From an uncultured Erythrobacter sp. (lineage in GTDB: Bacteria > Pseudomonadota > Alphaproteobacteria > Sphingomonadales > Sphingomonadaceae), in NCBI GenBank assembly GCA_937969505.1, contig CALBWA010000010.1:75184-125656 (forward strand): a stretch of DNA of 50,473 nt, in the 5' to 3' direction. The notes under the pieces are model-generated. The model ran no database searches. It was not told where the DNA came from and saw only the letters and a program-made list of their open reading frames with translations. Numbering within the stretch: the first letter of the stretch is position 1; each line of letters starts with the position of its first letter. Positions 1-8,112 of the stretch are shown piece by piece. A program made the translations under genes and the position numbers.

Positions 1-66
1 GCCGAGCGGGTTCCCGCTTAAATCCGCGTCGCAGAAGACATCGATCAGATCGCATTGCATTGTCAT
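1..66 (-). CDS. PhzF-family isomerase, N-terminal fragment (cut by window edge)
   Basis: Only the first 22 codons are present, reading from position 66 leftward off the window. The translation begins MTMQCDLIDVFCDADLSGNP, which matches the characteristic N-terminus of the PhzF/phenazine-biosynthesis-like epimerase family (a VDVF..xPxSGNPLxV pattern). The start ATG at 66-64 is preceded on the minus strand by a purine-rich AAGGGGG at a good distance. Members of this family act as isomerases or epimerases of small metabolites, but the substrate cannot be read from this fragment. It is divergent from the pteridine reductase gene, so the roughly 80 bases between them should hold both promoters. 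The family call rests on one short motif. Confidence 0.7.
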   Translation of the reverse strand, partial: MTMQCDLIDVFCDADLSGNPLG

Positions 67-147
67 CTTGAACCCCCTTGTCGAACCGCAGGCCTTGTGC
101 TGTCGCTCCGGAACCTATGCAAGCTTTGTAAATTCTGCTCCATAGAA

Positions 148-915
148 ATGATGCAGCGACCACAAGTTCTTGTCACTGGAGGATCGGCCCGGGTCGGAGG
201 GGCGATTTCCCGCCGGTTCGCTGATGCAGGGTGGCATGTTGTCGTACACACCCGCGAGTATGATCCCGAGAACCAGGCCTTTGCCGACAGTCTTCCCTCT
301 GCCGAGGTGGTGGCTTGTGACCTTGCTGATGGCAATGCCGCCTGTGCCATGATCGAAGCGCTGAGCGGTCGGCTCGCCGATTGGCGCGTAATGATCAATT
401 CCGCTTCCATATTTGAATATGACGATGCGAAGGCCATCGACCCGGCGATCGCCCGCCACGCCATGCAGATCAATGCGATCACTCCGGCGCTCATGGCACA
501 GACCTATCTCGCCAATGCGAACAGCAGTTCCGGCCGCAAGGTCATCCAGATCACCGACATGAAGCTGAAAAACCCCAATCCCGATTTCTTCAGCTACACC
601 ATGAGCAAACATGCGCTCGATGCCACAATTGCCATGTTGTCCGAGGCGGCAACACTTCCCGGTAATGATATTTACGGGCTGGCCCCCGGTGCAATCCTGG
701 CCAGCCATGACCAGAGCGAGGAAGAAACTGACATCTCCCATCGCCTCAACCTGCTCAAGCGCAAAACGGGCGCTGATGAAGTGGCTGATGCTGCCTACTT
801 CCTTGCTCAGGGCCACTTGGGCAGCGGCCAGACACTGTTTGTCGACAGCGGCCAGCATCTATTGTCCCAATCACGAGACGTCATCTACCTCGCTCGCGAA
901 AGGGCATCGGGATAA
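148..915 (+). CDS. SDR-family pteridine reductase (FolM/PTR1-like)
   Basis: A 255-residue short-chain dehydrogenase/reductase. The glycine-rich nucleotide site TGGSARVGGAI is at residues 10-20, followed by an HTR element (residues 34-36) suiting NADPH, and the YxxxK active site is Y150-x3-K154. The usual catalytic Ser is replaced by Asp in VIQITD (about residue 137), the substitution typical of pteridine reductases PTR1 and FolM, so a role in reducing dihydropterins or related pteridines is the best inference. The first in-frame ATG with family-like sequence is at 148; a second ATG follows at 151. No strong Shine-Dalgarno is visible, and sequence upstream of 148 in frame does not look like SDR. 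The exact substrate (dihydromonapterin, dihydrobiopterin or other) is not shown by sequence. Confidence 0.85.
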   Translation: MMQRPQVLVTGGSARVGGAISRRFADAGWHVVVHTREYDPENQAFADSLPSAEVVACDLADGNAACAMIEALSGRLADWRVMINSASIFEYDDAKAIDPAIARHAMQINAITPALMAQTYLANANSSSGRKVIQITDMKLKNPNPDFFSYTMSKHALDATIAMLSEAATLPGNDIYGLAPGAILASHDQSEEETDISHRLNLLKRKTGADEVADAAYFLAQGHLGSGQTLFVDSGQHLLSQSRDVIYLARERASG

Positions 916-943
916 ACTGGTCAGTCTTGCATCCAAGTGATTG

Positions 944-968
944 CGTAACAAATGCTTTGTTTGTTACG
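944..968. promoter_or_regulatory. 9-bp perfect inverted repeat, candidate operator
   Basis: CGTAACAAA (944-952) and its exact complement TTTGTTACG (960-968) are separated by 7 bases, in the gap between the pteridine reductase and the cyclopropane synthase, about 42 bases before the latter's start. There is no T-run after it, so a terminator is unlikely; size and position suit a dimeric regulator site. Confidence 0.4.
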
Positions 969-1009
969 AATTGATAGTACTGCCACACCATCAAGGACAC
1001 CCGCGGCGC

Positions 1010-2254
1010 ATGGCCAACCCACTCATCGATCGTTTTCTGTCGTCAGCCATCAAGCATGGCCGGCTGACCATCACCATGGCCTCAGGCGAGAAATACGAAT
1101 TGGGCCAGCCCAAGGAGGGTTTTCCCGAAGTTGCCATCCGGCTGACGGACAGCAAGGTACCGCGCGATATTCTGCTCGATCCCAGACTGGGCGCGGGCGA
1201 GGCCTATATGGATGGCCGCATTGTCATGGAACAGGGCGGTATCATGGAGCTGGTGCAGCTGATCCGCGCCAACAAGCCATGGGATCGCGGCGGCGAGCTG
1301 AAGGCCCCTTCACCACTGAGCGGCTTCAAGAACAGCGTCAGCTTTCTGGCCAATTCCTTCAACAAGGCTGCCTCGTCCAAGCGCAATGTCGCCCATCATT
1401 ATGACATCGGCAATAACCTGTACGAGCTGATGCTCGATCCCGAACATATGCAATACAGCTGCGCCTATTGGGGACCGGGGGTAGAAACCCTGTCCCAGGC
1501 GCAAGAGGCAAAGCTAGCCCATATCGCGTCCAAACTGGCCCTGCGACCCGGTGACCGTGTGCTGGATATCGGCTGCGGCTGGGGCGGCATGGCGATCTAT
1601 CTCGCGACGAAATTTGACGTAAAGGTCCTGGGTATCACGCTGAGCGAGGAACAGCTGGCGCTTGCAGTCAAACGGGCCGAGGCAGCAGGCGTTGCCGACA
1701 AGGTGACTTTCGAACTGGTCGATTATCGCGATCTGCCGGGCCGCGGTGACAAGTTCGACCGGATCGTCTCGGTCGGCATGTTCGAACATGTCGGGCGGCC
1801 GCAGTTCGAAACCTATTTCCGGTCCTGCGCCAATTTGCTGGAAGAAGATGGCGTCATGCTGATGCACACCATCGGCAGGCTGGGTGGACCGGGCAAGACC
1901 GATGCCTTCACCAGCAAATATATTTTCCCCGGCGGCTATATCCCCGCTCTGTCAGAAACGATCGCGCCATCGGAGAAGGTTCGCCTGATCCATACCGACG
2001 TCGAGGTGCTGCGCTTCCATTACGCCAAGACCCTGCGCGAATGGTACAAACGGTGCGAGGCAAACAAGGACGCGATCATTAATATGATGGACGAACGGTT
2101 TTACCGGATGTGGACGTTCTATCTATCTGGCGCCACCGCTGCTTTCGAAAGTGGCAGCATGGCCAATTACCAGATCCAGTATGTCCGCCGCCGTAGCGCA
2201 CTGCCGATGACCCGCGATTATATCAGCGAGACGGAAAAGACGCTGATAGGCTGA
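1010..2254 (+). CDS. cfa: Cyclopropane-fatty-acyl-phospholipid synthase
   Basis: A 414-residue SAM-dependent enzyme of the CFA synthase/mycolic-acid methyltransferase family, which adds a methylene group across cis double bonds of unsaturated phospholipid acyl chains in the membrane. The N-terminal lipid-binding region is followed by HHYDIGNNLYELMLD (about 129-143), the family Cys in YSCAYW (C151) and SAM motif I VLDIGCGWGG (184-193). SVGMFEHVG and the C-terminal RMWTFYLSGATAAFESG are also family hallmarks. I chose ATG 1010 (MANPLIDRF) because AAGGA lies about 12 bases upstream and the longer TTG-initiated form adds only non-family sequence that overlaps the inverted repeat. It is probably transcribed from the 916-1009 gap. 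Length is close to the E. coli enzyme. Confidence 0.92.
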   Translation: MANPLIDRFLSSAIKHGRLTITMASGEKYELGQPKEGFPEVAIRLTDSKVPRDILLDPRLGAGEAYMDGRIVMEQGGIMELVQLIRANKPWDRGGELKAPSPLSGFKNSVSFLANSFNKAASSKRNVAHHYDIGNNLYELMLDPEHMQYSCAYWGPGVETLSQAQEAKLAHIASKLALRPGDRVLDIGCGWGGMAIYLATKFDVKVLGITLSEEQLALAVKRAEAAGVADKVTFELVDYRDLPGRGDKFDRIVSVGMFEHVGRPQFETYFRSCANLLEEDGVMLMHTIGRLGGPGKTDAFTSKYIFPGGYIPALSETIAPSEKVRLIHTDVEVLRFHYAKTLREWYKRCEANKDAIINMMDERFYRMWTFYLSGATAAFESGSMANYQIQYVRRRSALPMTRDYISETEKTLIG

Positions 2255-2317
2255 ATTTCCTGTCCTTGGAGCGATTGGCGCGGCCCTGGGATGACTGAAA
2301 CTGGGTGGGGAGCGGAC

Positions 2318-2620
2318 CTAGTCGTCACCGTAAAAAGTATGACCACGGTTTATCGGTTTGAACGCCATCATATAGGACGCCTGCGATACTTCCTCAGCCT
2401 CCATGACCAATTCTGCTGTCTTGTCACTCAGCCAACCAGTTTGATCGTCGAGATTGCTTGAAACGCTCTTCATTGCCTTGGAAATCGCCATGTGTTGGTC
2501 AGAGGCCAACACATATCTTTGGCAATAAAAACCATCAGGCTGCTCGACCTCAGTATCGCCTTCAACCAAATCAACTGCCCAGCGTAACCGGCCGTGGATC
2601 AAAATATGGAAGCAGCGCAT
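2318..2620 (-). CDS. Small hypothetical protein, 100 aa
   Basis: I do not recognise a named family. The product begins MRCFHILIHGRLRW and includes GFYCQRYVLASDQHMAISKA, with an acidic helical centre and no signal peptide or membrane segment, so a small cytosolic protein. The base composition is visibly AT-richer than the cfa and argG genes and codon choice looks less biased, which suggests a transferred gene. Size and character resemble orphan polymorphic-toxin immunity proteins, but I see no motif that proves it and no toxin neighbour. It stands alone between cfa (convergent) and the acyltransferase (same strand, 84 bases upstream). The Shine-Dalgarno is weak. Confidence 0.6.
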   Translation of the reverse strand: MRCFHILIHGRLRWAVDLVEGDTEVEQPDGFYCQRYVLASDQHMAISKAMKSVSSNLDDQTGWLSDKTAELVMEAEEVSQASYMMAFKPINRGHTFYGDD

Positions 2621-2704
2621 CGTTCAAATTCGCACATAACTGCTGTGTCCGCAACTGGGTCGCGAGCGCAGCTTCTAATCCGACCACAAAACGCTCCCGC
2701 CCCC

Positions 2705-4087
2705 TCACCCGGCTTCCTTCGCAAACCATTTGTACACCGGGCCAAAACCAAGCAGTCCTGCACCAATGAAGGGCAAGGCAACCACCCATATCCGCACCCC
2801 GGTCAGCCCTTGTGGGCTGGCAATGCTGATCGCTGCTGTCATGGCCAGACCAATGCAGATCGCCAACACGCCGAAAACAACGCGCAGCTTTGGAACTGTG
2901 CGCCCTCCCCTGATCGGCAGGAACACGCGTTCATGCCGTGCAAAGATGGCAATCATGGGAAGCAATGCTGCAATATAGAGCGCGAACCATACAGGCCGGC
3001 TCCACCACCACGCGGCTGTGCCGGGGAACAGGTCGAGCCCGATCCCGCCCATGACCCACGCAAGCACCATCACCAGGACAAAGGCGGTCAGATGCCAGAG
3101 ATAGACGGTCATGATCATACCGTTCATCAACACTGTGGCAGTCCACAATGCGGCATTGTCCAGCATCTTGCGGCCCAACGGCTCAAGCGCCAGCACCAGC
3201 CCGGTTTGTGTCATTCCCAGCGCCAGCAATGCGATGGTGGGCGGCATGGAATTTGTCATCTGCGCGCCCGGCACCCCAATCATCGCGATGGGATATGGGC
3301 CCAGCACAGTCAGAAAGACCAGCACGATCGAACTTGCCGCAAACCAGAAAAGGCGATGAGCCGTGGTGCGAAAGGCTCCTGAAAGCCAGGCATAACCCAG
3401 CTGATGGATGCCCACCCAGACGAACAGGAAATTGAGGAAGTTGATGTAGGGGATTTGATATTGGAGAGTGAGAACATCGATCAAAATCGCAGCGCTGACC
3501 AATAAGAAGCACGAGCGAAAACCAATCTTCTGCCACGCCTTGTACGTCAGCGGCGTCAACGCTGTGACCAGCAGATAGACCGCCAGAAACCACACCGGGA
3601 TCAACGCCAGCTCTGTCGCCATGCGAACATTGCCCCGGTCCATTCCTGCCAGCGTCATGGCAAAGGCCAAAACCGCCCATAGGAGCAATACTGGGAACAC
3701 CGGAGTGATCAGGCGCTGCACTCGGCTGGCGAACCAATCCCGATAGACACCGGTCTGCCCTGTCTCTGCCTTGCGTAATTGCGCGCTCCAACTCACGCCA
3801 TTGGAATAACCACCCACCAGGAAGAAAATCGGCATGACCTGAAAACCCCAGGTCAGCCATTGCGACCAGGGCAGTATTCCCAGCAAATGGCCGCCCTGCA
3901 CGGCGCCGTCGCTATCAATATAGGGTGCAGCCACCAGCCAATGCCCGATGACGACAGCCAGAATGGACAAGGCTCTTAGAAAATCCACCCAGCGATTACG
4001 CTCTGGCGGCGCCATGGCCGCCATTTCGCTCGCCTTGGCCCACATACCAGCTTTCGGCTTTTTCACGTCGCCCTGTGCCAAATGCAC
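2705..4087 (-). CDS. Acyltransferase-3 family integral membrane protein
   Basis: A 460-residue polytopic protein with about ten hydrophobic segments. The N-terminal RWVDFLRALSILAVVIGHW (about 32-50) is the classic opening of the acyltransferase-3 (Acyl_transf_3) family, which includes the helix-1 Arg and the conserved His thought to act in acyl transfer; FFLVGGY follows about 50 residues on. Such proteins move acyl groups from cytoplasmic donors to sugars, peptidoglycan, lipids or exopolysaccharide across the inner membrane. The substrate is not evident: no polysaccharide or antibiotic cluster adjoins it. Start is uncertain: ATG at 4087 or internal ATGs at residues 15 and 22. The gene is divergent from argG, so 4088-4225 is a shared promoter region. 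Confidence 0.85.
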   Translation of the reverse strand: MHLAQGDVKKPKAGMWAKASEMAAMAPPERNRWVDFLRALSILAVVIGHWLVAAPYIDSDGAVQGGHLLGILPWSQWLTWGFQVMPIFFLVGGYSNGVSWSAQLRKAETGQTGVYRDWFASRVQRLITPVFPVLLLWAVLAFAMTLAGMDRGNVRMATELALIPVWFLAVYLLVTALTPLTYKAWQKIGFRSCFLLVSAAILIDVLTLQYQIPYINFLNFLFVWVGIHQLGYAWLSGAFRTTAHRLFWFAASSIVLVFLTVLGPYPIAMIGVPGAQMTNSMPPTIALLALGMTQTGLVLALEPLGRKMLDNAALWTATVLMNGMIMTVYLWHLTAFVLVMVLAWVMGGIGLDLFPGTAAWWWSRPVWFALYIAALLPMIAIFARHERVFLPIRGGRTVPKLRVVFGVLAICIGLAMTAAISIASPQGLTGVRIWVVALPFIGAGLLGFGPVYKWFAKEAG

Positions 4088-4225
4088 TCTCCTCCAGCGT
4101 CCATTTCAGGATATTGGGTCTTGTATCGGGTAAAGCAACAATTGATCACCTCCACGCTATAGCCATTGCCCCTTGCTGGCTGTCCTGTTAGCGGCTGCAG
4201 CAATTCCGTTCAAAACGAGTGCCCA

Positions 4226-5446
4226 ATGTCCGATATCAAACGCGTCGTCCTCGCCTATTCCGGTGGTCTTGATACATCCGTCATTGCCAAATGGCTGGAG
4301 GTCGAGCGCGGCCTCGAAGTGGTTACCTTCACCGCCGATCTTGGTCAGGGTGAAGAGATCGAGCCTGCGCGCGAAAAAGCGCGCGCCATGGGCATTCCGG
4401 ACAAGCACATTTACATCGAAGACCTGCGTGAAGAATTCGTGCGCGATTTCGTCTTCCCGATGATGCGCGCCAATGCCCGGTACGAAGGCGACTATCTGCT
4501 CGGCACCTCGATCGCGCGGCCGCTGATCTCCAAGAGACTGGTCGAGATTGCGCATGAAACCGATGCCGACGCAATCGCTCATGGCGCCACCGGCAAAGGC
4601 AATGATCAGGTTCGCTTTGAACTGAGCGCCTATGCGCTTGATCCCGGTATCACGGTGATCGCACCGTGGCGCGAATGGGATCTTACCAGTCGCACTGCCC
4701 TGATCGCATGGGCAGAAGCGCATCAGATCGCCGTTCCCAAGGACAAGCGAGGCGACAGCCCGTTCTCTACCGATGCCAACCTGCTGCACACCTCGTCCGA
4801 GGGCAAAGTGCTGGAAGATCCGTGGGAAGAGACGCCGGATTACGTTTATTCGCGCACCGATAACCCGGAAGACGCGCCCGACACGCCCGAATATATCACC
4901 GTGGATTTTGAGCGCGGCGACGGTGTTGCCCTCAACGGCGAAGCGATGAGCCCGGCCAGCTTGCTCACAGCACTTAATGATCTGGGCCGCAAGCATGGCA
5001 TTGGCCGGCTTGATCTGGTCGAAAACCGCTTTGTTGGGATGAAGAGCCGCGGCATGTACGAAACGCCGGGCGGTGAAATCTACGCTCGCGCGCATCGCGG
5101 CATCGAACAAATCACGCTGGATCGCGGAGCGGCTCACCTCAAGGACGAGCTGATGCCCAAATATGCAGAGCTGATCTACAACGGTTTCTGGTTTGCACCT
5201 GAACGCGAGATGCTGCAGGCGGCCATCGATCATTCGCAGGAGAAGGTGACCGGAACGGTTCGCCTGAAGCTGTACAAAGGCAATGCGATCCTTGTGGGCC
5301 GCAAAAGCCCGCACTCGCTCTATTCCGAAGCGCATGTGACCTTCGAAGATGATGCCGGCGCCTATGATCAGCATGATGCGGAAGGCTTTATCAAGCTGAA
5401 TGCCCTTCGTCTCAAACTGCTGGCGCAGCGCGACCGCAGCAAATAG
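4226..5446 (+). CDS. argG: Argininosuccinate synthase
   Basis: A 406-residue enzyme joining citrulline and aspartate with ATP to give argininosuccinate, the penultimate step of arginine synthesis in the cytosol. The N-terminal PP-loop is [13 protein letters not shown] (7-19), and the family motifs [33 protein letters not shown] and GFWFAPERE are all present. The ATG at 4226 gives [14 protein letters not shown], the usual start; the longer in-frame extension to 4166 has no family character. Length is normal for the 400-residue type found in alphaproteobacteria. It stands alone: the upstream gene is divergent and what follows is an apparent RNA/regulatory region rather than another arginine gene. 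Confidence 0.97.
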   Translation: MSDIKRVVLAYSGGLDTSVIAKWLEVERGLEVVTFTADLGQGEEIEPAREKARAMGIPDKHIYIEDLREEFVRDFVFPMMRANARYEGDYLLGTSIARPLISKRLVEIAHETDADAIAHGATGKGNDQVRFELSAYALDPGITVIAPWREWDLTSRTALIAWAEAHQIAVPKDKRGDSPFSTDANLLHTSSEGKVLEDPWEETPDYVYSRTDNPEDAPDTPEYITVDFERGDGVALNGEAMSPASLLTALNDLGRKHGIGRLDLVENRFVGMKSRGMYETPGGEIYARAHRGIEQITLDRGAAHLKDELMPKYAELIYNGFWFAPEREMLQAAIDHSQEKVTGTVRLKLYKGNAILVGRKSPHSLYSEAHVTFEDDAGAYDQHDAEGFIKLNALRLKLLAQRDRSK

Positions 5447-5638
5447 CGGCCAAACCTGCTCGCAAAATACGGTCGTAGTTGACCGAAGCTGCTGTTTGCG
5501 ACGAACTGTTGAGTTATCCACGCGCGTCCACAAGTGATCTGAGGAAAAGTGGATAAGTCGGGGTTGCATCCCTTGATCGAATCGCATTCCCGGCGCAGTT
5601 TCAATTCATCGGAAGGGCAAAGAGGCTCCACCGGAAAA
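5447..5638. other. Intergenic region with paired DnaA-box-like sites
   Basis: No gene is supported here. TTATCCACG at 5514-5522 and the inverted GTGGATAA at 5549-5556 each match eight positions of the TTATCCAC core of a DnaA box, and a weaker GTCCACA lies between them at 5526-5532. A GANTC site occurs at 5579-5583. The stretch is not AT-rich and no dnaA, hemE, parA or rpmH gene is near, so a replication origin is not established; titration or regulatory sites, or chance, are possible. Confidence 0.35.
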
Positions 5639-6102
5639 CAAGGCTTAGGCCTTGATTTCCAAAGGAAAATCGAAACCATTTCGACGCGGTGGTGATTGTC
5701 CACGCGGTCTTTGAGACAGGTCATGACGAAGGCTTCGGCCAGACGCAAGGCAGGTTGTTTGAGGAGAACGCGATCGCTGATCCACCGGATAGGCCGAACA
5801 TTCGGCAACCGAACGATGGAAGGTGAAAGGCTTCGGCCAGAAACCAGCCGCTTGAGAACGGATGCCAATATGGATGATCGGTCTCGGTACCTCGGACAGC
5901 AGGTACGATAGGAACGGACTTCGGTCCGGACGTATTGGAAACGCTGAAAAAGGAACCGGATGCTGGCGCGAGCGCCGGTCGAGAAGCCAGCCAATTCGTT
6001 GGAGGGTGGAACATCGGAGGCCAAGTGCTTCCTGAAAGGTTCGCCGGACAGGAAGACCACGCGCTGGTAAGAGTGGGGTCGGCAGAAATGCCGGCCCCAT
6101 TT
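5639..6102 (+). ncRNA. Candidate structured non-coding RNA (about 460 nt), family unknown
   Basis: The stretch contains many adjacent hairpins. At the 5' end five follow each other almost without gaps: 5639-5654 (6 bp, TTAG loop), 5654-5671, 5670-5684 (6 bp), 5685-5706 (7 bp with one bulge) and 5707-5717. Then come GGC-TTCG-GCC at 5731-5740 and again at 5829-5838, inside a 15-nt direct repeat (5729-5743, 5827-5841), a stem at 5793-5806, a 6-bp stem 5887-5892/5901-5906, CGGAC-TTCG-GTCCG at 5915-5928, a perfect 7-bp stem 6028-6034/6049-6055 and a terminator-like 9-bp stem 6075-6083/6090-6098. The three cUUCGg loops, extra-stable only as read on the plus strand, favour that strand. No tmRNA tag (ANDN), RNase P or SRP core sequence is visible. 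Open frames here are Arg/Ser/Cys-rich shadows. Ends are approximate. Confidence 0.55.
6075..6102 (+). terminator. Terminator-like hairpin at end of candidate RNA
   Basis: GGGGTCGGC (6075-6083) pairs with GCCGGCCCC (6090-6098) over 9 bp with one G-U pair and a 6-nt AGAAAT loop. Only ATTT follows, so the U-tract is weak. It could instead be a closing stem of the RNA. Confidence 0.45.
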
Positions 6103-6260
6103 GCTTTGACAGGGATCGAACTTCGAACATTTGATCTTTTCCATCGCGCTCAACAATCCATCCTGAAATTTGCTCGTTTCGCGCCGTAGCGCCTCGATTT
6201 CGCGCCTAAAGACCGCGCCCGATTTGCCTACAGGCCGGATTTTCACATATAGAGCGCCCT

Positions 6261-6860
6261 ATGGAGAGGGTTTTCCAATCTCACGCGCCCATGCGCCGTG
6301 CAGGCTGGCTGGCACTGATCGGCTTGCCCTTCATCATGGCACAAACTTCGTCGGCCCAGGATCAAACAGCTTCGGCGGCGGCGGGGCAGCCCTTGCTCGA
6401 GCAGACATCCGTCCTGCCAGACCCCGAAATTATCCCCGAGGCCGAATTCGAGGAGCAATTTGCTCCCTTTGACGAAGAACCGCCGCTTTTCGATCCCGAC
6501 GATGCGCCCAAGGCGGTCGACATCACTGAAATCGACCCGCCAATCGAGGAATCGCAGGTCATTCGCGAGCTCGGCACAGGACACGCATCCTATTACGGCA
6601 AACGTTTCCATGGCCGCCTGACCGCCAATGGAGAGCGGTTCGACATGAACGCCATGACTGCGGCCCACCGCACCCTGCCTTTCGGCAGCCTGGTCAAGGT
6701 CACCAACCCGCGCAACGGCCTTTCCGTCGTCGTGCGGATCAATGATCGCGGCCCGTTCATCAAAGGGCGCGTGATCGACCTCAGCCGGGCAGCGGCGCAG
6801 TCCATCGGCATGATCCGCCGGGGCCACGCCCGCGTGACGATGGATCTGGTGAAGAGCTAG
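6261..6860 (+). CDS. rlpA: RlpA-like septal ring lytic transglycosylase family protein
   Basis: A 199-residue secreted protein. A cationic start and hydrophobic stretch (residues 11-33, [20 protein letters not shown] then AQ) form a signal peptide; residues 35-100 are an acidic Pro/Glu-rich linker; residues 105-199 are a double-psi beta-barrel domain with [39 protein letters not shown] and [10 protein letters not shown], the RlpA signature. RlpA proteins cleave denuded peptidoglycan glycan strands at the division septum in some bacteria. The C-terminal SPOR domain found in many RlpA proteins is absent, and there is no lipobox Cys, so septal targeting would need another route. The 6261 ATG overlaps purines that could be a Shine-Dalgarno for an alternative start at 6291. 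Confidence 0.87.
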   Translation: MERVFQSHAPMRRAGWLALIGLPFIMAQTSSAQDQTASAAAGQPLLEQTSVLPDPEIIPEAEFEEQFAPFDEEPPLFDPDDAPKAVDITEIDPPIEESQVIRELGTGHASYYGKRFHGRLTANGERFDMNAMTAAHRTLPFGSLVKVTNPRNGLSVVVRINDRGPFIKGRVIDLSRAAAQSIGMIRRGHARVTMDLVKS

Positions 6861-6885
6861 GGCCCTTCCCGCCCGAACCAGCCGA

Positions 6886-7179
6886 TCACCCGGTCGGCAG
6901 CGAAATCCCCGCGCGGCCCGCACAGGTCCGCACGATCGCCTCCACAGCCTCGCGCCCTTCACCCAGCATATCGGTGATTTCGACACCCTTGGACGCCATT
7001 TCATCGGCCATACAGGTGCACAGTGCATTGCCCTTCGCAGCATCGGGCGCCATCCGGCCAAATTGCCGCTCGCACTTGGCGATTGTTGCATCGCGCACGT
7101 CCTCTGCGCTTTGCGGGCCGCATGCGCTGAGCAAGGCTGCCCCCACCATAGCTCCCAAACCTGCTGCATAACGCTTCAT
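6886..7179 (-). CDS. Small putative lipoprotein with conserved Cys residues
   Basis: From the ATG at 7179 the product is 97 residues and begins MKRYAAGLGAMVGAALLSAC, a lipoprotein signal peptide with lipobox LSAC and Cys20 as the acylation site. The mature part has further cysteines (AKCERQF, ALCTCMADEM, VRTCAGRAG), a spacing suggesting disulfides in the periplasm. I do not recognise a named family. It is convergent with rlpA with only 25 bases between stops. The upstream in-frame start (7194) would add MGRSA and delay the signal peptide, so 7179 is preferred. Function is unknown. Confidence 0.75.
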   Translation of the reverse strand: MKRYAAGLGAMVGAALLSACGPQSAEDVRDATIAKCERQFGRMAPDAAKGNALCTCMADEMASKGVEITDMLGEGREAVEAIVRTCAGRAGISLPTG

Positions 7180-7247
7180 CGCGGACCTCCCCAAGCTGTT
7201 GCACGATCAATGTTGGTTACACATGTTACACAGTCCTGAGGCAAATT

Positions 7248-7961
7248 TCACCCCCCGCGCAGCACGGCGCTCTCCCCCGCCCCGATGGTCCACCACCGGG
7301 CCTCCCCCGCCTCGAACGCTTCGAGCTGAAGCGCCTCTGTCTCGCCCGGATCGCCCCACTCGCGCACGGGCGGTGCAGACAGCGGCCGCGCGGCCTCCAT
7401 CAGTGCGATGCGGTGGGCGAGTTCGGGCACGCCAGGGGGCGGCTCGGCCTGGCGCCACTCCTCAAAGGTCTCTTCCGGCGCCTCATCGCGCTCATGCTCT
7501 GCGGCACACTCTCCGCTGCGGCCATAGTGGTCGAGCATCGCGTCAAAATCCTGTGCCGCTTGCGCCAGAGCATGATCCTGCGCCTTAGCATCGAGCCGCG
7601 CGATATGGGCGAGCAGCAGGCGGCTGTCATAGCGGCGGCGCGATCCGATTTCCTCGCCGTGGTAGTAGATTGTCTCCTCCACTCCGTTGAGCGCGCGGTC
7701 GGCCAGCACTTCCTCGGCATGGGTGCGCGCGACCACCATGACCACGTCCCACCCATGGGCGAAGTGGCGGCAGGCGCGGCGCCAGCGATAGGCCGTCATG
7801 GGGGCAATGGCGATGGAGCGGCAGGCGGCGCGGACATTACCGGTGAGGGACAGCGCCTCGAGGAAGCGCGCGCGGCGCTGGTTCATCGCGCGATTCGAGG
7901 GTTGCCGAGGGGAACAGGGCTCTGACGGGTGATCGAGGGAAATGGGGAGGAGTTGGGACAT
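7248..7961 (-). CDS. Terminase-small-subunit-like HTH protein, hypothetical
   Basis: A 237-residue protein. Residues 27-65 (NQRRARFLEALSLTGNVRAA, then CRSIAIAPMTAYRWRR) look like the helix-turn-helix of phage terminase small subunits, followed by a helical region with the family-like RALNGVEETIYYHGE (91-105) that I associate with host-encoded homologues in sphingomonads. The C-terminal part is acidic and rich in Pro and Glu. No large terminase, portal or capsid gene is nearby, so it is probably a domesticated or orphan DNA-binding protein rather than part of a prophage. It lies directly beside the left flank repeat of the accessory island. Function is unknown. Confidence 0.72.
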   Translation of the reverse strand: MSQLLPISLDHPSEPCSPRQPSNRAMNQRRARFLEALSLTGNVRAACRSIAIAPMTAYRWRRACRHFAHGWDVVMVVARTHAEEVLADRALNGVEETIYYHGEEIGSRRRYDSRLLLAHIARLDAKAQDHALAQAAQDFDAMLDHYGRSGECAAEHERDEAPEETFEEWRQAEPPPGVPELAHRIALMEAARPLSAPPVREWGDPGETEALQLEAFEAGEARWWTIGAGESAVLRGG

Positions 7962-7981
7962 TTGGGTTTCCTTTTTGATTA

Positions 7982-8112
7982 AGCCTCAAGCGCCGGCGCT
8001 CACCTCCGTTCGCTTGGCTATCCTCGCTCACGCGACCTGAAGGTCGCATCGCTGCGGGCGCGCGGTCGCGCTTGCGGCGCTTCGCGCCGTGCTCCGCGAC
8101 CAAGCCAGCTAG
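7982..8112. repeat. Left imperfect direct repeat flanking the OLD gene
   Basis: Shares three ordered identical blocks with the right copy at 10447-10592: a 17-mer AGCCTCAAGCGCCGGCG (7982-7998 and 10447-10463), CTTGGCTATC, and a 21-base block (8058-8078 and 10532-10552) containing CGCGGTCGCGCTTGCGGC. The sequence between blocks differs. Confidence 0.75.

Noticed and set aside
4157..5587. 476-codon minus-strand frame opposite argG
   Set aside because: Antisense shadow of a well-supported enzyme gene.
6108..6130. tRNA-like GTTCGATCC on the minus strand
   Set aside because: The flanking bases do not form a T-stem and no anticodon or acceptor arm can be placed.
5368..6246. Long minus-strand open frame (292 codons) with another in a second frame across the argG-rlpA gap
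   Set aside because: Very rich in Arg, Ser and Cys with no recognisable domain and no Shine-Dalgarno; the hairpin structure better explains the region.
7248..7961. Prophage remnant suggested by a terminase-small-like protein
   Set aside because: No other phage gene or integrase is nearby; such HTH proteins also occur alone.
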